DNA from: Staphylococcus gallinarum
GTDB lineage: Bacteria > Bacillota > Bacilli > Staphylococcales > Staphylococcaceae
Reading direction: 5' to 3'
Length of the DNA: 64,000 nt
Assembly: GCF_000875895.1 (NCBI RefSeq)
Contig: NZ_JXCF01000001.1
Coordinates: forward strand, 186,001-250,000
The notes beneath the pieces are model-generated. The model saw only the letters and a program-made list of their open reading frames with translations. It was not told the DNA's origin and searched no databases. A program made the translations under genes and the position numbers. Shown piece by piece: positions 1 to 8,655 of this stretch. Numbering within the stretch: the first letter of the stretch is position 1; each line of letters begins with the position of its first letter.

Positions 1-640
1 TCAAAAGCGTAGCGATGATGTAGATCATTTGCGCCAAGAAATAAGCAAATTAGAACAAGATATCATTCATAACGAAACAACATTTAATGAACGTCTAGAA
101 CTAGCCGTTGAAAAAAGAATGAATGATTATGAACTGAAAGATGCGCAAATGACTGATGAAATCAACTTTCTACGTGTTGAAATTGAAAAGATTAAACGCG
201 AAAACTCAGATAAGAACGAAGCCATTCGCGCAAAAGAAATGGAACTTAAAAATAACCGCGCGCAATTGGACCGATTAAATCAACAACTCGAACAAAGTAA
301 TCAAACGAGTTTGAGCATCTCAGCTCAAGCCTTAGAGATTAAACAACAAGCACTTAGCTTTGCCCAAAAGGAAAACAGCCAGCCCGTCCTTAGCAGAGTT
401 GTTTCAACACAGAATGGTGACTTAAATCATTTACTAGGTGATGATGCTGAGTTGGCTAAACGCTACGAGCGAAGTAAGAAACCTTCATTCTTCACTTGGT
501 TAGGTGGTCTATTCTTATGCGCTGTCCTAGGAACTGGAACATTATTTGGCAGTCACGTAGCAAACGCTAAAGACACAGCACACCAAGAACAACCAAAAGT
601 AGAACAATCAGCAAAAAAAGAAATAGATAAGAAAAAATAA
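1..640 (+). CDS. Coiled-coil protein with C-terminal membrane anchor (5' end outside window)
   Basis: The reading frame is open from the first bases of the window, so the true start lies upstream and only about 212 C-terminal residues are seen. The first ~130 are charged, Glu/Lys/Gln-rich and heptad-like, typical of a long coiled coil. One hydrophobic helix follows (SFFTWLGGLFLCAVLGTG), about 50 residues from the end, and then a Lys/Glu/Gln-rich tail. I do not recognise the family. The next gene, 112 bases downstream on the same strand, also encodes a charged domain plus membrane helices, so the two may act together at the membrane. Nothing visible indicates an enzyme. Confidence 0.7.
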   Translation, partial: QKRSDDVDHLRQEISKLEQDIIHNETTFNERLELAVEKRMNDYELKDAQMTDEINFLRVEIEKIKRENSDKNEAIRAKEMELKNNRAQLDRLNQQLEQSNQTSLSISAQALEIKQQALSFAQKENSQPVLSRVVSTQNGDLNHLLGDDAELAKRYERSKKPSFFTWLGGLFLCAVLGTGTLFGSHVANAKDTAHQEQPKVEQSAKKEIDKKK

Positions 641-752
641 TGCATCGTAGAATACACTACTATAGTGCTATAGAGACACTATTAGGTGTTATAAGATAAC
701 TACCTTAATTTGATTCAAATAATCCTTATACAAACAATGTGGGAGTGAGCAC

Positions 753-1274
753 ATGAACCAAAATAAACTAGACGAACTCAATCGACTTGCACGAGGTACA
801 GTTAAAGAGAAAAAGATTGCATTAACTTATGGTTATCAACCCATTATCGACAAATTAAAAAAGGACAGAAATACAGACGTTGCTCACTTTGCCGGCGCAA
901 TAGATGCAAATGTAGACTTAAAATTACATCAAAATAATTTACACTACGACAAAGAAAAAGCATCTTTCCAAAAAGTATTAAAGCAAGCGATGCAATATAT
1001 GTATGCAACATTAATCGCCATTGCTATCGCAGTTATATCAATCATTATAGCTGTGATCACTTTCTTTATAGATTCTACTGCGACAATCGTACCTTATATC
1101 ATTATTTCAATTATAGCTGCTATTGGTTCGATTGTTCTATTCGTATTATCAAAGCAAACCGAAGCAACATACTATAGATGTAAGCAGTCGTTATCTAAAG
1201 CAAAGTATTTACTCAGTGTCGCACAAGCTAATTCTCAATCCTTGCAAGCTCAAATTAACAATGAACACATGTAA
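753..1274 (+). CDS. Small two-helix membrane protein, unknown function
   Basis: A 173-residue protein starting at ATG after a GGGAGTGAG ribosome site. Residues 1-75 are charged and probably cytoplasmic. Two hydrophobic segments follow at about 84-106 and 110-133, separated by a very short loop, so both ends should face the cytoplasm. The last 40 residues are polar. No catalytic motif is visible and I do not recognise the family. It follows the coiled-coil membrane protein in the same direction and ends just before a strong terminator, so the two may form the end of one operon. Confidence 0.7.
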   Translation: MNQNKLDELNRLARGTVKEKKIALTYGYQPIIDKLKKDRNTDVAHFAGAIDANVDLKLHQNNLHYDKEKASFQKVLKQAMQYMYATLIAIAIAVISIIIAVITFFIDSTATIVPYIIISIIAAIGSIVLFVLSKQTEATYYRCKQSLSKAKYLLSVAQANSQSLQAQINNEHM

Positions 1275-1313
1275 TATAGGAATTAGTTACTATATCAACA
1301 TCAAGCAGTACGT

Positions 1314-1350
1314 AAAAAGACGAAGACATCAACTATGTCTTCGTCTTTTT
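1314..1350. terminator. Bidirectional intrinsic terminator
   Basis: A 15-bp perfect stem (AAAAAGACGAAGACA and its complement) with a 7-base loop TCAACTA, flanked by A- and T-runs. It lies between the converging small membrane protein gene and the end of the inositol operon and can serve both. Confidence 0.9.
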
Positions 1351-1396
1351 AATATAAAATTCCTTTTTGTAATCTAGCATCTCTCATTACAAAACC

Positions 1397-2335
1397 TTAA
1401 ACTAATACTTGCTTTAGGGCAGCTATAGAAGCATCCACACCCGCTTCCGGTGACATCGTCAAGTCTTCCATTTCTAAAGATACGAAGCCTTCGTAACCAA
1501 CCATACGCACCACTGAGAAGAATGTCTTCCACCATTGCAAATCTTGCCCATAACCGACAGCAACATAATTCCATGCACGATGTTTAACATCATCAATCTC
1601 TCTTGTTTCAAGTAGCGTTGTCACATCAGCAACACCATCTTCAATACGCACATCTTTGCCATGTACATGGTGAATTGCCCCTTCTAATCGACGTGCACAT
1701 TGTATTGGGTCAGCCCCCACCCATAATAGATGACTCGGATCCAAATTCATGCCTATGATTGGATCAACTGCATTTCTTAAATGGAGCAATGTTTCTGGAT
1801 TATAGACCAGTTGAGCACTAAAGTTCTCAAGTGCAATCTTCTCTATACCATGTGATTTCGCTACTTCTACCAATTTTTTCCAGTAGGGTATCGCTACATC
1901 ATTCCATTGATAATCAAGTGCATCCTTTAACTCTGGTGGCCAACTTACGGTCGTCGTTATCCAATTCGGCATCGTATCTTTTGGAGAAGCAGCAGGTAAA
2001 CCACTCATCATAACAATTTTCTTAACCCCTAACTTTTCAGCCAGTTTAAAGGTATCCGTTGTTACTTTACGATGTTCCTTCCCCAGTTCACCTGGCGCTA
2101 ATGGATTACCTGAACAGTTCAGTGCAACAACATCAACTTGATAACGTTCCAACAACTGTTTGAACTCAGTGAAACTTTGCTCATCATTCAACAATTGCTG
2201 TAAATTAACATGTGGCGCTGGTGACCAACCACCTGTAGCAAGTTCAATGTGGTACACATCCTGCTTTGTGATATATGTTAATACTTCTTCTAATGATAAA
2301 TGCGCTAAACTATCTGTTACGTATGATAATTTCAC
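1397..2335 (-). CDS. Sugar phosphate isomerase/epimerase-type TIM-barrel protein, last gene of the iol operon
   Basis: A 312-residue protein of the xylose isomerase-like TIM-barrel superfamily (AP endonuclease 2 fold). Visible family features are the buried NLDPSHLLW strand, HGKD near residue 225 and a C-terminal SLEME strand carrying the usual metal-ligand Glu. It is the distal gene of the iolA-B-C-E-J-G transcription unit, 18 bases after iolG, and ends at the shared terminator. The substrate is inferred to be an inositol-derived ketose or inosose. It is neither IolE, IolH nor IolI, because all three of those are separately present, so it may handle another inositol isomer or epimer. Family assignment is secure; exact function is open. 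Confidence 0.8.
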   Translation of the reverse strand: MKLSYVTDSLAHLSLEEVLTYITKQDVYHIELATGGWSPAPHVNLQQLLNDEQSFTEFKQLLERYQVDVVALNCSGNPLAPGELGKEHRKVTTDTFKLAEKLGVKKIVMMSGLPAASPKDTMPNWITTTVSWPPELKDALDYQWNDVAIPYWKKLVEVAKSHGIEKIALENFSAQLVYNPETLLHLRNAVDPIIGMNLDPSHLLWVGADPIQCARRLEGAIHHVHGKDVRIEDGVADVTTLLETREIDDVKHRAWNYVAVGYGQDLQWWKTFFSVVRMVGYEGFVSLEMEDLTMSPEAGVDASIAALKQVLV

Positions 2336-2353
2336 CGATCATCACTCCGCTTC

Positions 2354-3361
2354 TTATTGGTATAAGCTTGGCTTTTCATCAAATTTAATCTCTACTTTAT
2401 AACCATTGTCTCTAGATTCAGAACATGCGTTAGTCGTGACAGAAGCCATATAACCGTCCCAAGCAGATGGCCCAGTAATTTCATCATGCTTAATTCCGTC
2501 TACCCATAATTGTAACTCTTTATCATACGCTGAGATAAAACGCTCTTTCCAATCACTAGGTACACGCGTATAATCTTTTTGCTCTGTTTTAACATTGAAA
2601 TAAGTTGGATTTGTTAAGCCGATTTCACCTTTTTCGCAAACCACTTTACAATTAATATCATAACCAAATTGACAATTCACAAATACTTCTAAATCAATAC
2701 AGACACCTGATTCAGTCTGTAATAAGATTAACTGTGGATCGTGTAACTTAGGATGTGTATATTGCGTTTGCTTTTTAGGCAGAATAACTTGCGCCGATAC
2801 AAAATCTTCTTGTAATAACCATCTTAAAGCATCCACTTCATGTACTGCCGTATTTTCAACAGCCATTGGTGTATCGTATTTCGAATCGACCGTTTCATTT
2901 CTGTGCGTACAATGTAATAACAATGGTTCACCTAATACGCCAGTGTCTAATTCACGTTTCATTTCTTCATAACCTCTATCATAACGACGCATAAATCCAA
3001 CCTGCACTAAGCGCTTTTGCTTCGCTGTTTCTGCATTCACAATGTTTGTACAGCCTGAAGCTTCTAAGGCTAATGGCTTTTCACAGAATACATACTTGTC
3101 ATGTTTAATTGCTTCTAATACATAACCTTCATGTGTTGGATCCCAAGATGTAACAACAATACCATCTATTTCATCTGCAGCAATAAGTGCCTCAGCATCT
3201 TCGTAAAATGTCGCTCCAATTTCCTTTGCATAAGCCGTAGCTACTTCAACATTAATATCACTAATTGCCGAAACCTTTGCGCCATTGACTCTATTGTTGA
3301 TTCTATCTACGTGATCTCTCCCCATTGCACCAATACCGATTACACCAATTCTTAATTCCAT
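2354..3361 (-). CDS. iolG: Inositol 2-dehydrogenase-type Gfo/Idh/MocA oxidoreductase
   Basis: A 335-residue NAD-dependent dehydrogenase, expected to oxidise myo-inositol to scyllo-inosose, the first step of the pathway. The N-terminal Rossmann motif GIGAMGRDH is at residues 9-17 and the family signature EKPLALE at 94-100. The usual Gfo/Idh/MocA C-terminal domain includes ENTAVHEVDALRW around 170-185 with the catalytic-region His. Length matches IolG (about 340). It sits between iolJ and the extra TIM-barrel isomerase. Because Gfo/Idh/MocA proteins are promiscuous, the assignment rests on the full iol context; D-chiro- or scyllo-inositol dehydrogenase activity is possible. Confidence 0.85.
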   Translation of the reverse strand: MELRIGVIGIGAMGRDHVDRINNRVNGAKVSAISDINVEVATAYAKEIGATFYEDAEALIAADEIDGIVVTSWDPTHEGYVLEAIKHDKYVFCEKPLALEASGCTNIVNAETAKQKRLVQVGFMRRYDRGYEEMKRELDTGVLGEPLLLHCTHRNETVDSKYDTPMAVENTAVHEVDALRWLLQEDFVSAQVILPKKQTQYTHPKLHDPQLILLQTESGVCIDLEVFVNCQFGYDINCKVVCEKGEIGLTNPTYFNVKTEQKDYTRVPSDWKERFISAYDKELQLWVDGIKHDEITGPSAWDGYMASVTTNACSESRDNGYKVEIKFDEKPSLYQ

Positions 3362-3378
3362 ACCTTATTCAGCTCCGA

Positions 3379-4242
3379 TCATCTGTTTTTTATAAATGCT
3401 GTATTTTTATTTTCCGAACCACATGTTTGAATTATCTTTTCAGCTATCGTAATAATAGCTTGTATACTAGGCTTCAATATTTCTTGTGGGTTGAATAGCT
3501 CTGTTGATTCATTGAGTGTCTTGCGCAATTGGTTTGACCAAGAGATATTAATTTCAGTATTAAAATTAATCTTAGCATGGCCCAATTGAATCGCACGTTG
3601 TAAATCTGCATTCGGAATACCTGATGCACCATGCAAGACGAGTGGTACATCTACTTTAGACCCAATTGCCTCCATCTCTGCAAATCCTAAGTTAGGTTCA
3701 CCCTTGTACTTGCCATGTACAGAGCCCAATGCAGGTGCTAATGTATCTAAATGCGTTTGTTGTACTAATGCCACGCATTCATCAATATCTGCGTATTTAA
3801 CTTGTCCTACCAAACCATCTTCTACGCCACCTACAGCACCTACTTCACCTTCCACAATGACACCATGGGCATGCGCATATTCGACAACTTCCTTCGTTTG
3901 CCTAATATTCTCTTCAATCGGTAACTTTGAACCATCAAACATAACAGAATCATAGCCTGCATCAACTGCTTGCTTACAGCCCTCTACCGTTAAACCATGA
4001 TCTAAATGAATCGATACAGGGACCGTTATACCCATCGCTGTAATTTTATTTTTTATCGTCTGTAGGATAAATTTGTAGCCACCAAGATAGGCAATATTCT
4101 TATCCGTCGTGCCGATAATAATTGGAGATTGCATATTTTCTGCAGCTTGCAAGACACCTTCAATCCAAATTAAGCCGTTGATATTCATTTGTGGAATTGC
4201 AAATCCTTGTGACTTCGCATAACGAATCATATGTTTTTCCAA
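3379..4242 (-). CDS. iolJ: 5-dehydro-2-deoxyphosphogluconate aldolase (class II aldolase)
   Basis: A 287-residue class II fructose-bisphosphate aldolase family protein. Zinc-site signatures are visible: SIHLDHG near residue 80, VEGEVGAVGG near 132, LGSVHGKYKG near 175 and PLVLHGASGIP near 205. In the inositol pathway IolJ cleaves 2-deoxy-5-keto-gluconate 6-phosphate to malonic semialdehyde and DHAP. A TTG start is chosen because an AGGGGG ribosome site stands 6 bases upstream of it, while the first ATG, four codons later, is too far away. It lies 12 bases after iolE, inside the operon. Confidence 0.88.
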   Translation of the reverse strand: MEKHMIRYAKSQGFAIPQMNINGLIWIEGVLQAAENMQSPIIIGTTDKNIAYLGGYKFILQTIKNKITAMGITVPVSIHLDHGLTVEGCKQAVDAGYDSVMFDGSKLPIEENIRQTKEVVEYAHAHGVIVEGEVGAVGGVEDGLVGQVKYADIDECVALVQQTHLDTLAPALGSVHGKYKGEPNLGFAEMEAIGSKVDVPLVLHGASGIPNADLQRAIQLGHAKINFNTEINISWSNQLRKTLNESTELFNPQEILKPSIQAIITIAEKIIQTCGSENKNTAFIKNR

Positions 4243-4254
4243 AGAATTCCCCCT

Positions 4255-5166
4255 TTACGAAATATATTTTTTCTCTTGCTTACGTTGTATTTGATTCAAA
4301 TAATTTTTCGCATTTTTTGCATAAATAAAGGGGTTGGCTTTAGCAGGATCTTGTTCTGCTTCTACAACAATCCATCCTTTATAATCAGCAGCTTCTATTG
4401 CTTGTAGTATGGGTTCAAAGTCAATATAACCATCGCCCGGCACTGTAAATATGCCTTGCTTGATACTGTCAAGAAAGCTACTGTCTTGTATCTGTGCTCT
4501 TTGTTGCACATCCGGACGAATATCCTTGAAATGGATATGGTGAATTCTTGATTTATATTGTTCGAACACAGCTAATGGCAGTTCACCTGATAATGCTAAA
4601 TGACCAGTATCAAATAATAATGAGACTGTTTCGGGATCTGTGTTATCCATTAAACGTTGAATTTCAGCAGTTGTTTGAACCCCTGTCCCCATATGATGGT
4701 GATATACAATTCTCATATCTTTCTCGCGCGCCAACCTACCAAGATGCTCTAACCCTTGCGTGAGCTTTAACCATTCTTCATCTGTAAAGTGCGGTTTTTC
4801 CGTGAAAACTGACATATCTTCTCGTTGTTGAATGCTCTTACCTTGTTCACAAACAACAATGACCTTTGCACCTAATTCATATAAGAAATCTCTGTGGTTG
4901 ATAAACGCACTTTCTGTTTCTTCATATGGCTTTGTCGTTAAAAATAAACTCAACCACGCACTCGCAACACTCAAGTTTCTAGGCTTTAAATAATCCAGCA
5001 ATTGACTGGCTACTTTAGGATACTTGTTACCAATTTCTGTCCCTTCATATCCAGCTAATGCCATTTCACTAATACATTGTTCAAAGGTATTTTCCTTACC
5101 TAACTCAGGCAAGTCATCATTCGTCCATGCAATTGGTGCACATCCAAAACGTATATTTTCAGTCAT
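4255..5166 (-). CDS. iolE: Inosose dehydratase
   Basis: A 303-residue TIM-barrel enzyme converting scyllo-inosose to 3D-3,5/4-trihydroxycyclohexane-1,2-dione, the second step of inositol breakdown. The N-terminal strand FGCAPIAWTNDDLPELG and the next segment ALAGYEGTEIGNKYP are IolE hallmarks. Metal-binding region motifs include YHHHMGTG, LLFDTGHLALSG and HIHFKDIRPDV, and the C-terminal WIVVEAEQDP matches the family end. Length matches IolE (about 300). The ATG follows a GGCGGATGATG ribosome site. Its neighbours iolC and iolJ are the expected partners. Confidence 0.92.
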   Translation of the reverse strand: MTENIRFGCAPIAWTNDDLPELGKENTFEQCISEMALAGYEGTEIGNKYPKVASQLLDYLKPRNLSVASAWLSLFLTTKPYEETESAFINHRDFLYELGAKVIVVCEQGKSIQQREDMSVFTEKPHFTDEEWLKLTQGLEHLGRLAREKDMRIVYHHHMGTGVQTTAEIQRLMDNTDPETVSLLFDTGHLALSGELPLAVFEQYKSRIHHIHFKDIRPDVQQRAQIQDSSFLDSIKQGIFTVPGDGYIDFEPILQAIEAADYKGWIVVEAEQDPAKANPFIYAKNAKNYLNQIQRKQEKKYIS

Positions 5167-5205
5167 AACATCATCCGCCTTTTAAGAAATCGCTTACATT
5201 TGATA

Positions 5206-6177
5206 CTAAATTGTTTGATTCTCTTGCGCTTCGATAAAGCTTTCTAACTTTTCACTTGTCGGCATTGCTTCCGATGAACTATGGCTGCTTACGACAATAG
5301 CGGCAGAAGCTGCACCGTATTTTAATGCTTCATCAATAGCTTTACCTTTAACCAATGCATATAAGAAAGCTGCAGCATATGAATCACCGGCACCAAATGT
5401 TTTAATGACCTGTGCCTTAAATGCTTTACCTTCATAATACGCACCATCTTTGGTATAAGCTTTAGAACCTTGGACACCGTGTTTAATAATGACAAGTTCT
5501 GGCTGGTAACTAAACAAAATTTGACTAATTGATTCATCTGTCTCATTAACGTAACGGTGAATCATATCGTATTCATCTCGGGTACCAATAACAATGTCAG
5601 CTTGTTGTGCAACCAATTCATAATAAATTGAAGTTTCTTCTAAACTCTTCCACGTGTAAGGACGATAATCTATTTCAAAGACAACCTTTACATTATTCGC
5701 TTTAGCAATAGACAACGCTTTTAATACCGCTTCTCTAGAAGGAGATTGAGCCAACGCTGTACCTGAAATCAGCAAATATTTACTTTCTTTAATATACGCT
5801 GCATCAACATGCTCAGGTGCTAAGTATAAATCGGCTACTTCTTCTCGATACATCAGAATATTAGATTCAGTAGGACTTTTTATTTCTGTAAAGGTAAGAC
5901 CTGTCTTGTGACCATGTTCATCAACATGGATTTGGGATGTATCTACACCTAATTGATTTAAATAATCTGTGATATAACGGCCATGTTGATCATCTGAAAC
6001 ATTAGCAATTAATCCTACATTCAAACCTAATTTAGATGCTCCAATACTGATATTTACCGGAGAACCACCGACATATTTGCGAAATGTTTCTGTCTCTTCC
6101 ATCGGTCTATTGATCTCTACTGCGTTTAAATCAATTGCTGCTCTACCAATCGCTACGATATCTTTCTGATTTGCCAT
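5206..6177 (-). CDS. iolC: 5-dehydro-2-deoxygluconokinase
   Basis: A 323-residue PfkB/ribokinase-family kinase that phosphorylates 2-deoxy-5-keto-D-gluconate before aldol cleavage by IolJ. It has the N-terminal GRAAIDLNAVEI strand, the first PfkB signature region KYVGGSPVNISIGASKLG (35-52) and the second signature FGAGDSYAAAF, whose catalytic base is Asp265. Length equals that of the Bacillus enzyme. It starts at ATG after AGTAGGGATAGG, 8 bases downstream of iolB. Confidence 0.93.
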   Translation of the reverse strand: MANQKDIVAIGRAAIDLNAVEINRPMEETETFRKYVGGSPVNISIGASKLGLNVGLIANVSDDQHGRYITDYLNQLGVDTSQIHVDEHGHKTGLTFTEIKSPTESNILMYREEVADLYLAPEHVDAAYIKESKYLLISGTALAQSPSREAVLKALSIAKANNVKVVFEIDYRPYTWKSLEETSIYYELVAQQADIVIGTRDEYDMIHRYVNETDESISQILFSYQPELVIIKHGVQGSKAYTKDGAYYEGKAFKAQVIKTFGAGDSYAAAFLYALVKGKAIDEALKYGAASAAIVVSSHSSSEAMPTSEKLESFIEAQENQTI

Positions 6178-6185
6178 TCCTATCC

Positions 6186-7004
6186 CTACTTTCTATCTAT
6201 AATCCATTCATGATCTTTTTGATTATGGAACTTCCATACCTTTTGAGGACCTGCCATTACATTTAAATAATAACCATTGTAACCGTCTGGAACTGCAACT
6301 GGGTGATATCCCTTAGGGACGATGACTACATCACTATGTTCAACAGCCATTGTTTCGTCTAAAGATTTATCGTCTGTATAAACACGTTGAAAGACAAACC
6401 CCTGTGGTGGATCCATTTCATGGTAATAGATTTCTTCAAGAAATGACTCATGTGGCAGATTATCTACATCATGCTTATGTGGTGGATAACTAGACCAGTT
6501 TCCTTGATCTGTATACACTTCTACGACTAATAATTTTTCACTAGCAGTATGTGAATCAGGCAATATATTATGCACATGTCGCTTATTAGAATATTTACCT
6601 CTATCTTCGACAGAATTTTCTGCTGCCGGAATAAGTTGTGTTGCACGTTCCTGTTCACAAGGTGAATAACAAATGACAACACGTGCATCTCTCTGTGCTG
6701 TAATCACGATTTCATGTGCTTTAGATATATAAATACTATCTGTAGGGACCTTTTCAAATACTGAATCTCTCGTACCTAAACCTTCATATTTATCGTTGCC
6801 ATCTGAAACATCAATTTGCCCCGTCAAGGCAACAACACAAGCTTCATAGTCATTTGTCGACTCACTAAATGTTGCTGCAGCTTTAAGGTCAATCACTTTA
6901 ATACCGGTATATTCTAAATCTACATCTGATGGTTTAAAGTCTTGTATTATTTCAACACCCTCTGCCAATGGATGATGTACGGGTTTCTTTAATAATTCAG
7001 CCAT
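6186..7004 (-). CDS. iolB: 5-deoxy-glucuronate isomerase
   Basis: A 272-residue bicupin-type protein that isomerises 5-deoxy-D-glucuronate to 2-deoxy-5-keto-gluconate. Characteristic IolB segments are KRHVHNILPDS, LLVVEVYTDQGNWSSYPPHKHD (metal-binding His pair), EEIYYHEMDPPQGFVFQRVYTDD and the C-terminal GYYLNVMAGPQKVWKFHNQKD. A frame extension to a GTG four codons earlier exists, but AAGGAG stands about 11 bases before this ATG and touches the GTG, so the ATG (MAELLKKPVHH) is chosen. Length is one residue from the Bacillus protein. Confidence 0.93.
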   Translation of the reverse strand: MAELLKKPVHHPLAEGVEIIQDFKPSDVDLEYTGIKVIDLKAAATFSESTNDYEACVVALTGQIDVSDGNDKYEGLGTRDSVFEKVPTDSIYISKAHEIVITAQRDARVVICYSPCEQERATQLIPAAENSVEDRGKYSNKRHVHNILPDSHTASEKLLVVEVYTDQGNWSSYPPHKHDVDNLPHESFLEEIYYHEMDPPQGFVFQRVYTDDKSLDETMAVEHSDVVIVPKGYHPVAVPDGYNGYYLNVMAGPQKVWKFHNQKDHEWIIDRK

Positions 7005-7019
7005 ATCTTTATACACTCC

Positions 7020-8474
7020 TTAATATTGAGGTTCGCCGTGACGAGCTGTTACTACTTTACGATGTGTAAAGAAATCAATACTATCTTTACCATTCGCATG
7101 TAATGAGCCAAAGAACGATGATTTCCAACCAGAGAATGGGAATACTGCCATTGGAGCTGGCACACCAAGGTTAATACCTAACATGCCGGCATCGATGAAT
7201 TCTCTAAAGTATCTTATAGATGAAGCACTATCTGTAAATAAGCAAGCGCCATTAGCAAATTCTGATTTATTAGCTAGTGCAATACCTTCTTTAAGATCTG
7301 TTACTTTTACTAACGATAATACAGGTGCAAATATTTCATCTTGCCATAACTTCATATCTGTTGTGACATCTTCAAAAATAGTTGGCTTAACAAAGTAACC
7401 TTCATCTTTATTATCTTCACGACCATCTAATACAAGCGTCGCACCTTCTTCGACACCTTGATCTACATAGTTTAATGTGCGTTCTTTATTCTCTTCTCTG
7501 ATAACTGGACCTAGGAATACGTTATCTTCTAAACCATTACCGATGACAATATCCTTAGCTGCTTGTACTAATTTTTCTTTAAATTCATCATACACACCCT
7601 CTTGAACCGCAACCACCGCTGCTGCCATACAACGCTCACCAGCCGAGCCAAAGGCTGCACCGATAACGTCTTTCACAGCTGAATCAATGTTGGCATCATT
7701 TAAGATAATCGTATGATTTTTAGCACCTGTTAAACACTGAGCTCGTTTTAAATTTTCTGTTGCCTTTTTATATACATATTCACCAACTGGTTTAGAACCT
7801 ACAAATGAAACCGCTTTTATTTTTTCGTTTTCACAAATACCATTTACAATATCATGGGCACCATGCACAACATTGAATACACCTTTAGGGAACCCAGCTT
7901 GCTCAACCAATTCAGCCAATTTATTTACCAGTAACGGTGTTTTCTCTGAAGGTTTAATAATAAATGTGTTACCTAGCGCAATTGCCATTGGGAACATCCA
8001 ACAAGGTACCATCATCGGGAAGTTGAAAGGTGTGATACCGCCTACAACTCCAACAGGGTATCGATAACTTGTACCTTCAATATTTGTAGCAATACTTGAT
8101 AAGGAATCTCCCATCATTAGTGATGGTGCGCCTGCAGCAAATTCTACATTTTCAATACCGCGTTGTACCTCACCTAAAGCTTCCCCAACACTTTTACCAT
8201 TTTCTTTCGTAATAATTTCTGCTAACTCTTGTTTATTTTCTTGTAAAATTTGTTGTAAGTTGAATAATAAGCGTGCTCTTTTTGGAACTGCAACCTGACT
8301 CCACTCTTCAAATGCACTTTGAGCAATTTCTGCCACTTCGTCTAATTCTGCTCTAGTTGATAATGGTACTTCTGCGATAACTTCCTTTGTTGCCGGGTTA
8401 TAAACTTCAATTGTTTCCTGTGATTTTGAATTCACCCATTCACCATTAATATAATTTTTTAAGATTTCTGCCAT
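7020..8474 (-). CDS. iolA: Methylmalonate/malonate-semialdehyde dehydrogenase (CoA-acylating)
   Basis: First gene of the inositol operon. It converts malonic semialdehyde to acetyl-CoA and CO2 with NAD and CoA. It is an aldehyde dehydrogenase superfamily protein of 484 residues from the chosen start. The NAD-binding region holds [16 protein letters not shown] and IIKPSEKTP, and the catalytic cysteine is in [14 protein letters not shown] (Cys282). The frame extends 11 codons further, but AAGGAGG lies 10 bases upstream of this ATG (MAEILKNYI) and the extra codons would cover the cre site, so the shorter form is chosen. The paralogue MmsA of valine breakdown is near-identical in family; the operon decides the role. 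Confidence 0.92.
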   Translation of the reverse strand: MAEILKNYINGEWVNSKSQETIEVYNPATKEVIAEVPLSTRAELDEVAEIAQSAFEEWSQVAVPKRARLLFNLQQILQENKQELAEIITKENGKSVGEALGEVQRGIENVEFAAGAPSLMMGDSLSSIATNIEGTSYRYPVGVVGGITPFNFPMMVPCWMFPMAIALGNTFIIKPSEKTPLLVNKLAELVEQAGFPKGVFNVVHGAHDIVNGICENEKIKAVSFVGSKPVGEYVYKKATENLKRAQCLTGAKNHTIILNDANIDSAVKDVIGAAFGSAGERCMAAAVVAVQEGVYDEFKEKLVQAAKDIVIGNGLEDNVFLGPVIREENKERTLNYVDQGVEEGATLVLDGREDNKDEGYFVKPTIFEDVTTDMKLWQDEIFAPVLSLVKVTDLKEGIALANKSEFANGACLFTDSASSIRYFREFIDAGMLGINLGVPAPMAVFPFSGWKSSFFGSLHANGKDSIDFFTHRKVVTARHGEPQY

Positions 8475-8491
8475 TTCTTGTTCCTCCTCCT

Positions 8492-8505
8492 TGGAAAACG
8501 CTTCC
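8492..8505 (-). promoter_or_regulatory. cre (CcpA site) in the iolA leader
   Basis: TGGAAGCGTTTTCC on the minus strand fits the cre consensus TGNAANCGNWNNCA at all but the last base. It lies between the promoter and the ribosome site of iolA, where bound CcpA-HPr would act as a roadblock and give glucose repression. Confidence 0.65.
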
Positions 8506-8517
8506 ATTTTTTAGTAT

Positions 8518-8550
8518 AATTTTGGTTAAATATTGATTACTTATTGGTTA
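8518..8550 (-). promoter_or_regulatory. Three tandem 11-bp IolR-type operators
   Basis: On the minus strand three directly adjoining 11-mers read TAACCAATAAG (8550-8540), TAATCAATATT (8539-8529) and TAACCAAAATT (8528-8518). The first matches the published Bacillus IolR consensus WRAYCAADARD completely; the other two differ at the tenth base. They cover the -10 edge and predicted start point of the iolA promoter and lie beside iolR. Confidence 0.75.
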
Positions 8551-8578
8551 TTTTATAAAAAGGAGTGATTATTGTCAA
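8550..8578 (-). promoter_or_regulatory. Sigma-A promoter of the iolABCEJG operon
   Basis: TTGACA (8578-8573), 17-base spacer, TAAAAT (8555-8550) on the minus strand. The predicted start point falls inside the tandem IolR operators, so repression by IolR would occlude initiation. Confidence 0.8.
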
Positions 8579-8603
8579 GTTTTTGTCATTTTTTTATTAA
8601 GTG

Positions 8604-8632
8604 TTGAGTAATACAGAAATGTTGTGTATTAT
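8604..8632 (+). promoter_or_regulatory. Promoter of iolR
   Basis: TTGAGT (8604-8609), 17-base spacer, TATTAT (8627-8632). It sits back to back with the iolA promoter, 24 bases upstream of the iolR ATG. Confidence 0.65.
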
Positions 8633-8655
8633 ATAAATTATTGGGGGTAACAAAT

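Noticed and set aside
1123..1377. 84-codon plus-strand frame overlapping the small membrane protein gene and terminator
   Set aside because: Shadow frame crossing a strong terminator, with no ribosome site and no sensible composition.
8475..8507. 11-codon upstream extension of iolA
   Set aside because: It would lie over the ribosome site and cre; the AAGGAGG-spaced ATG at 8474 fits the family start.
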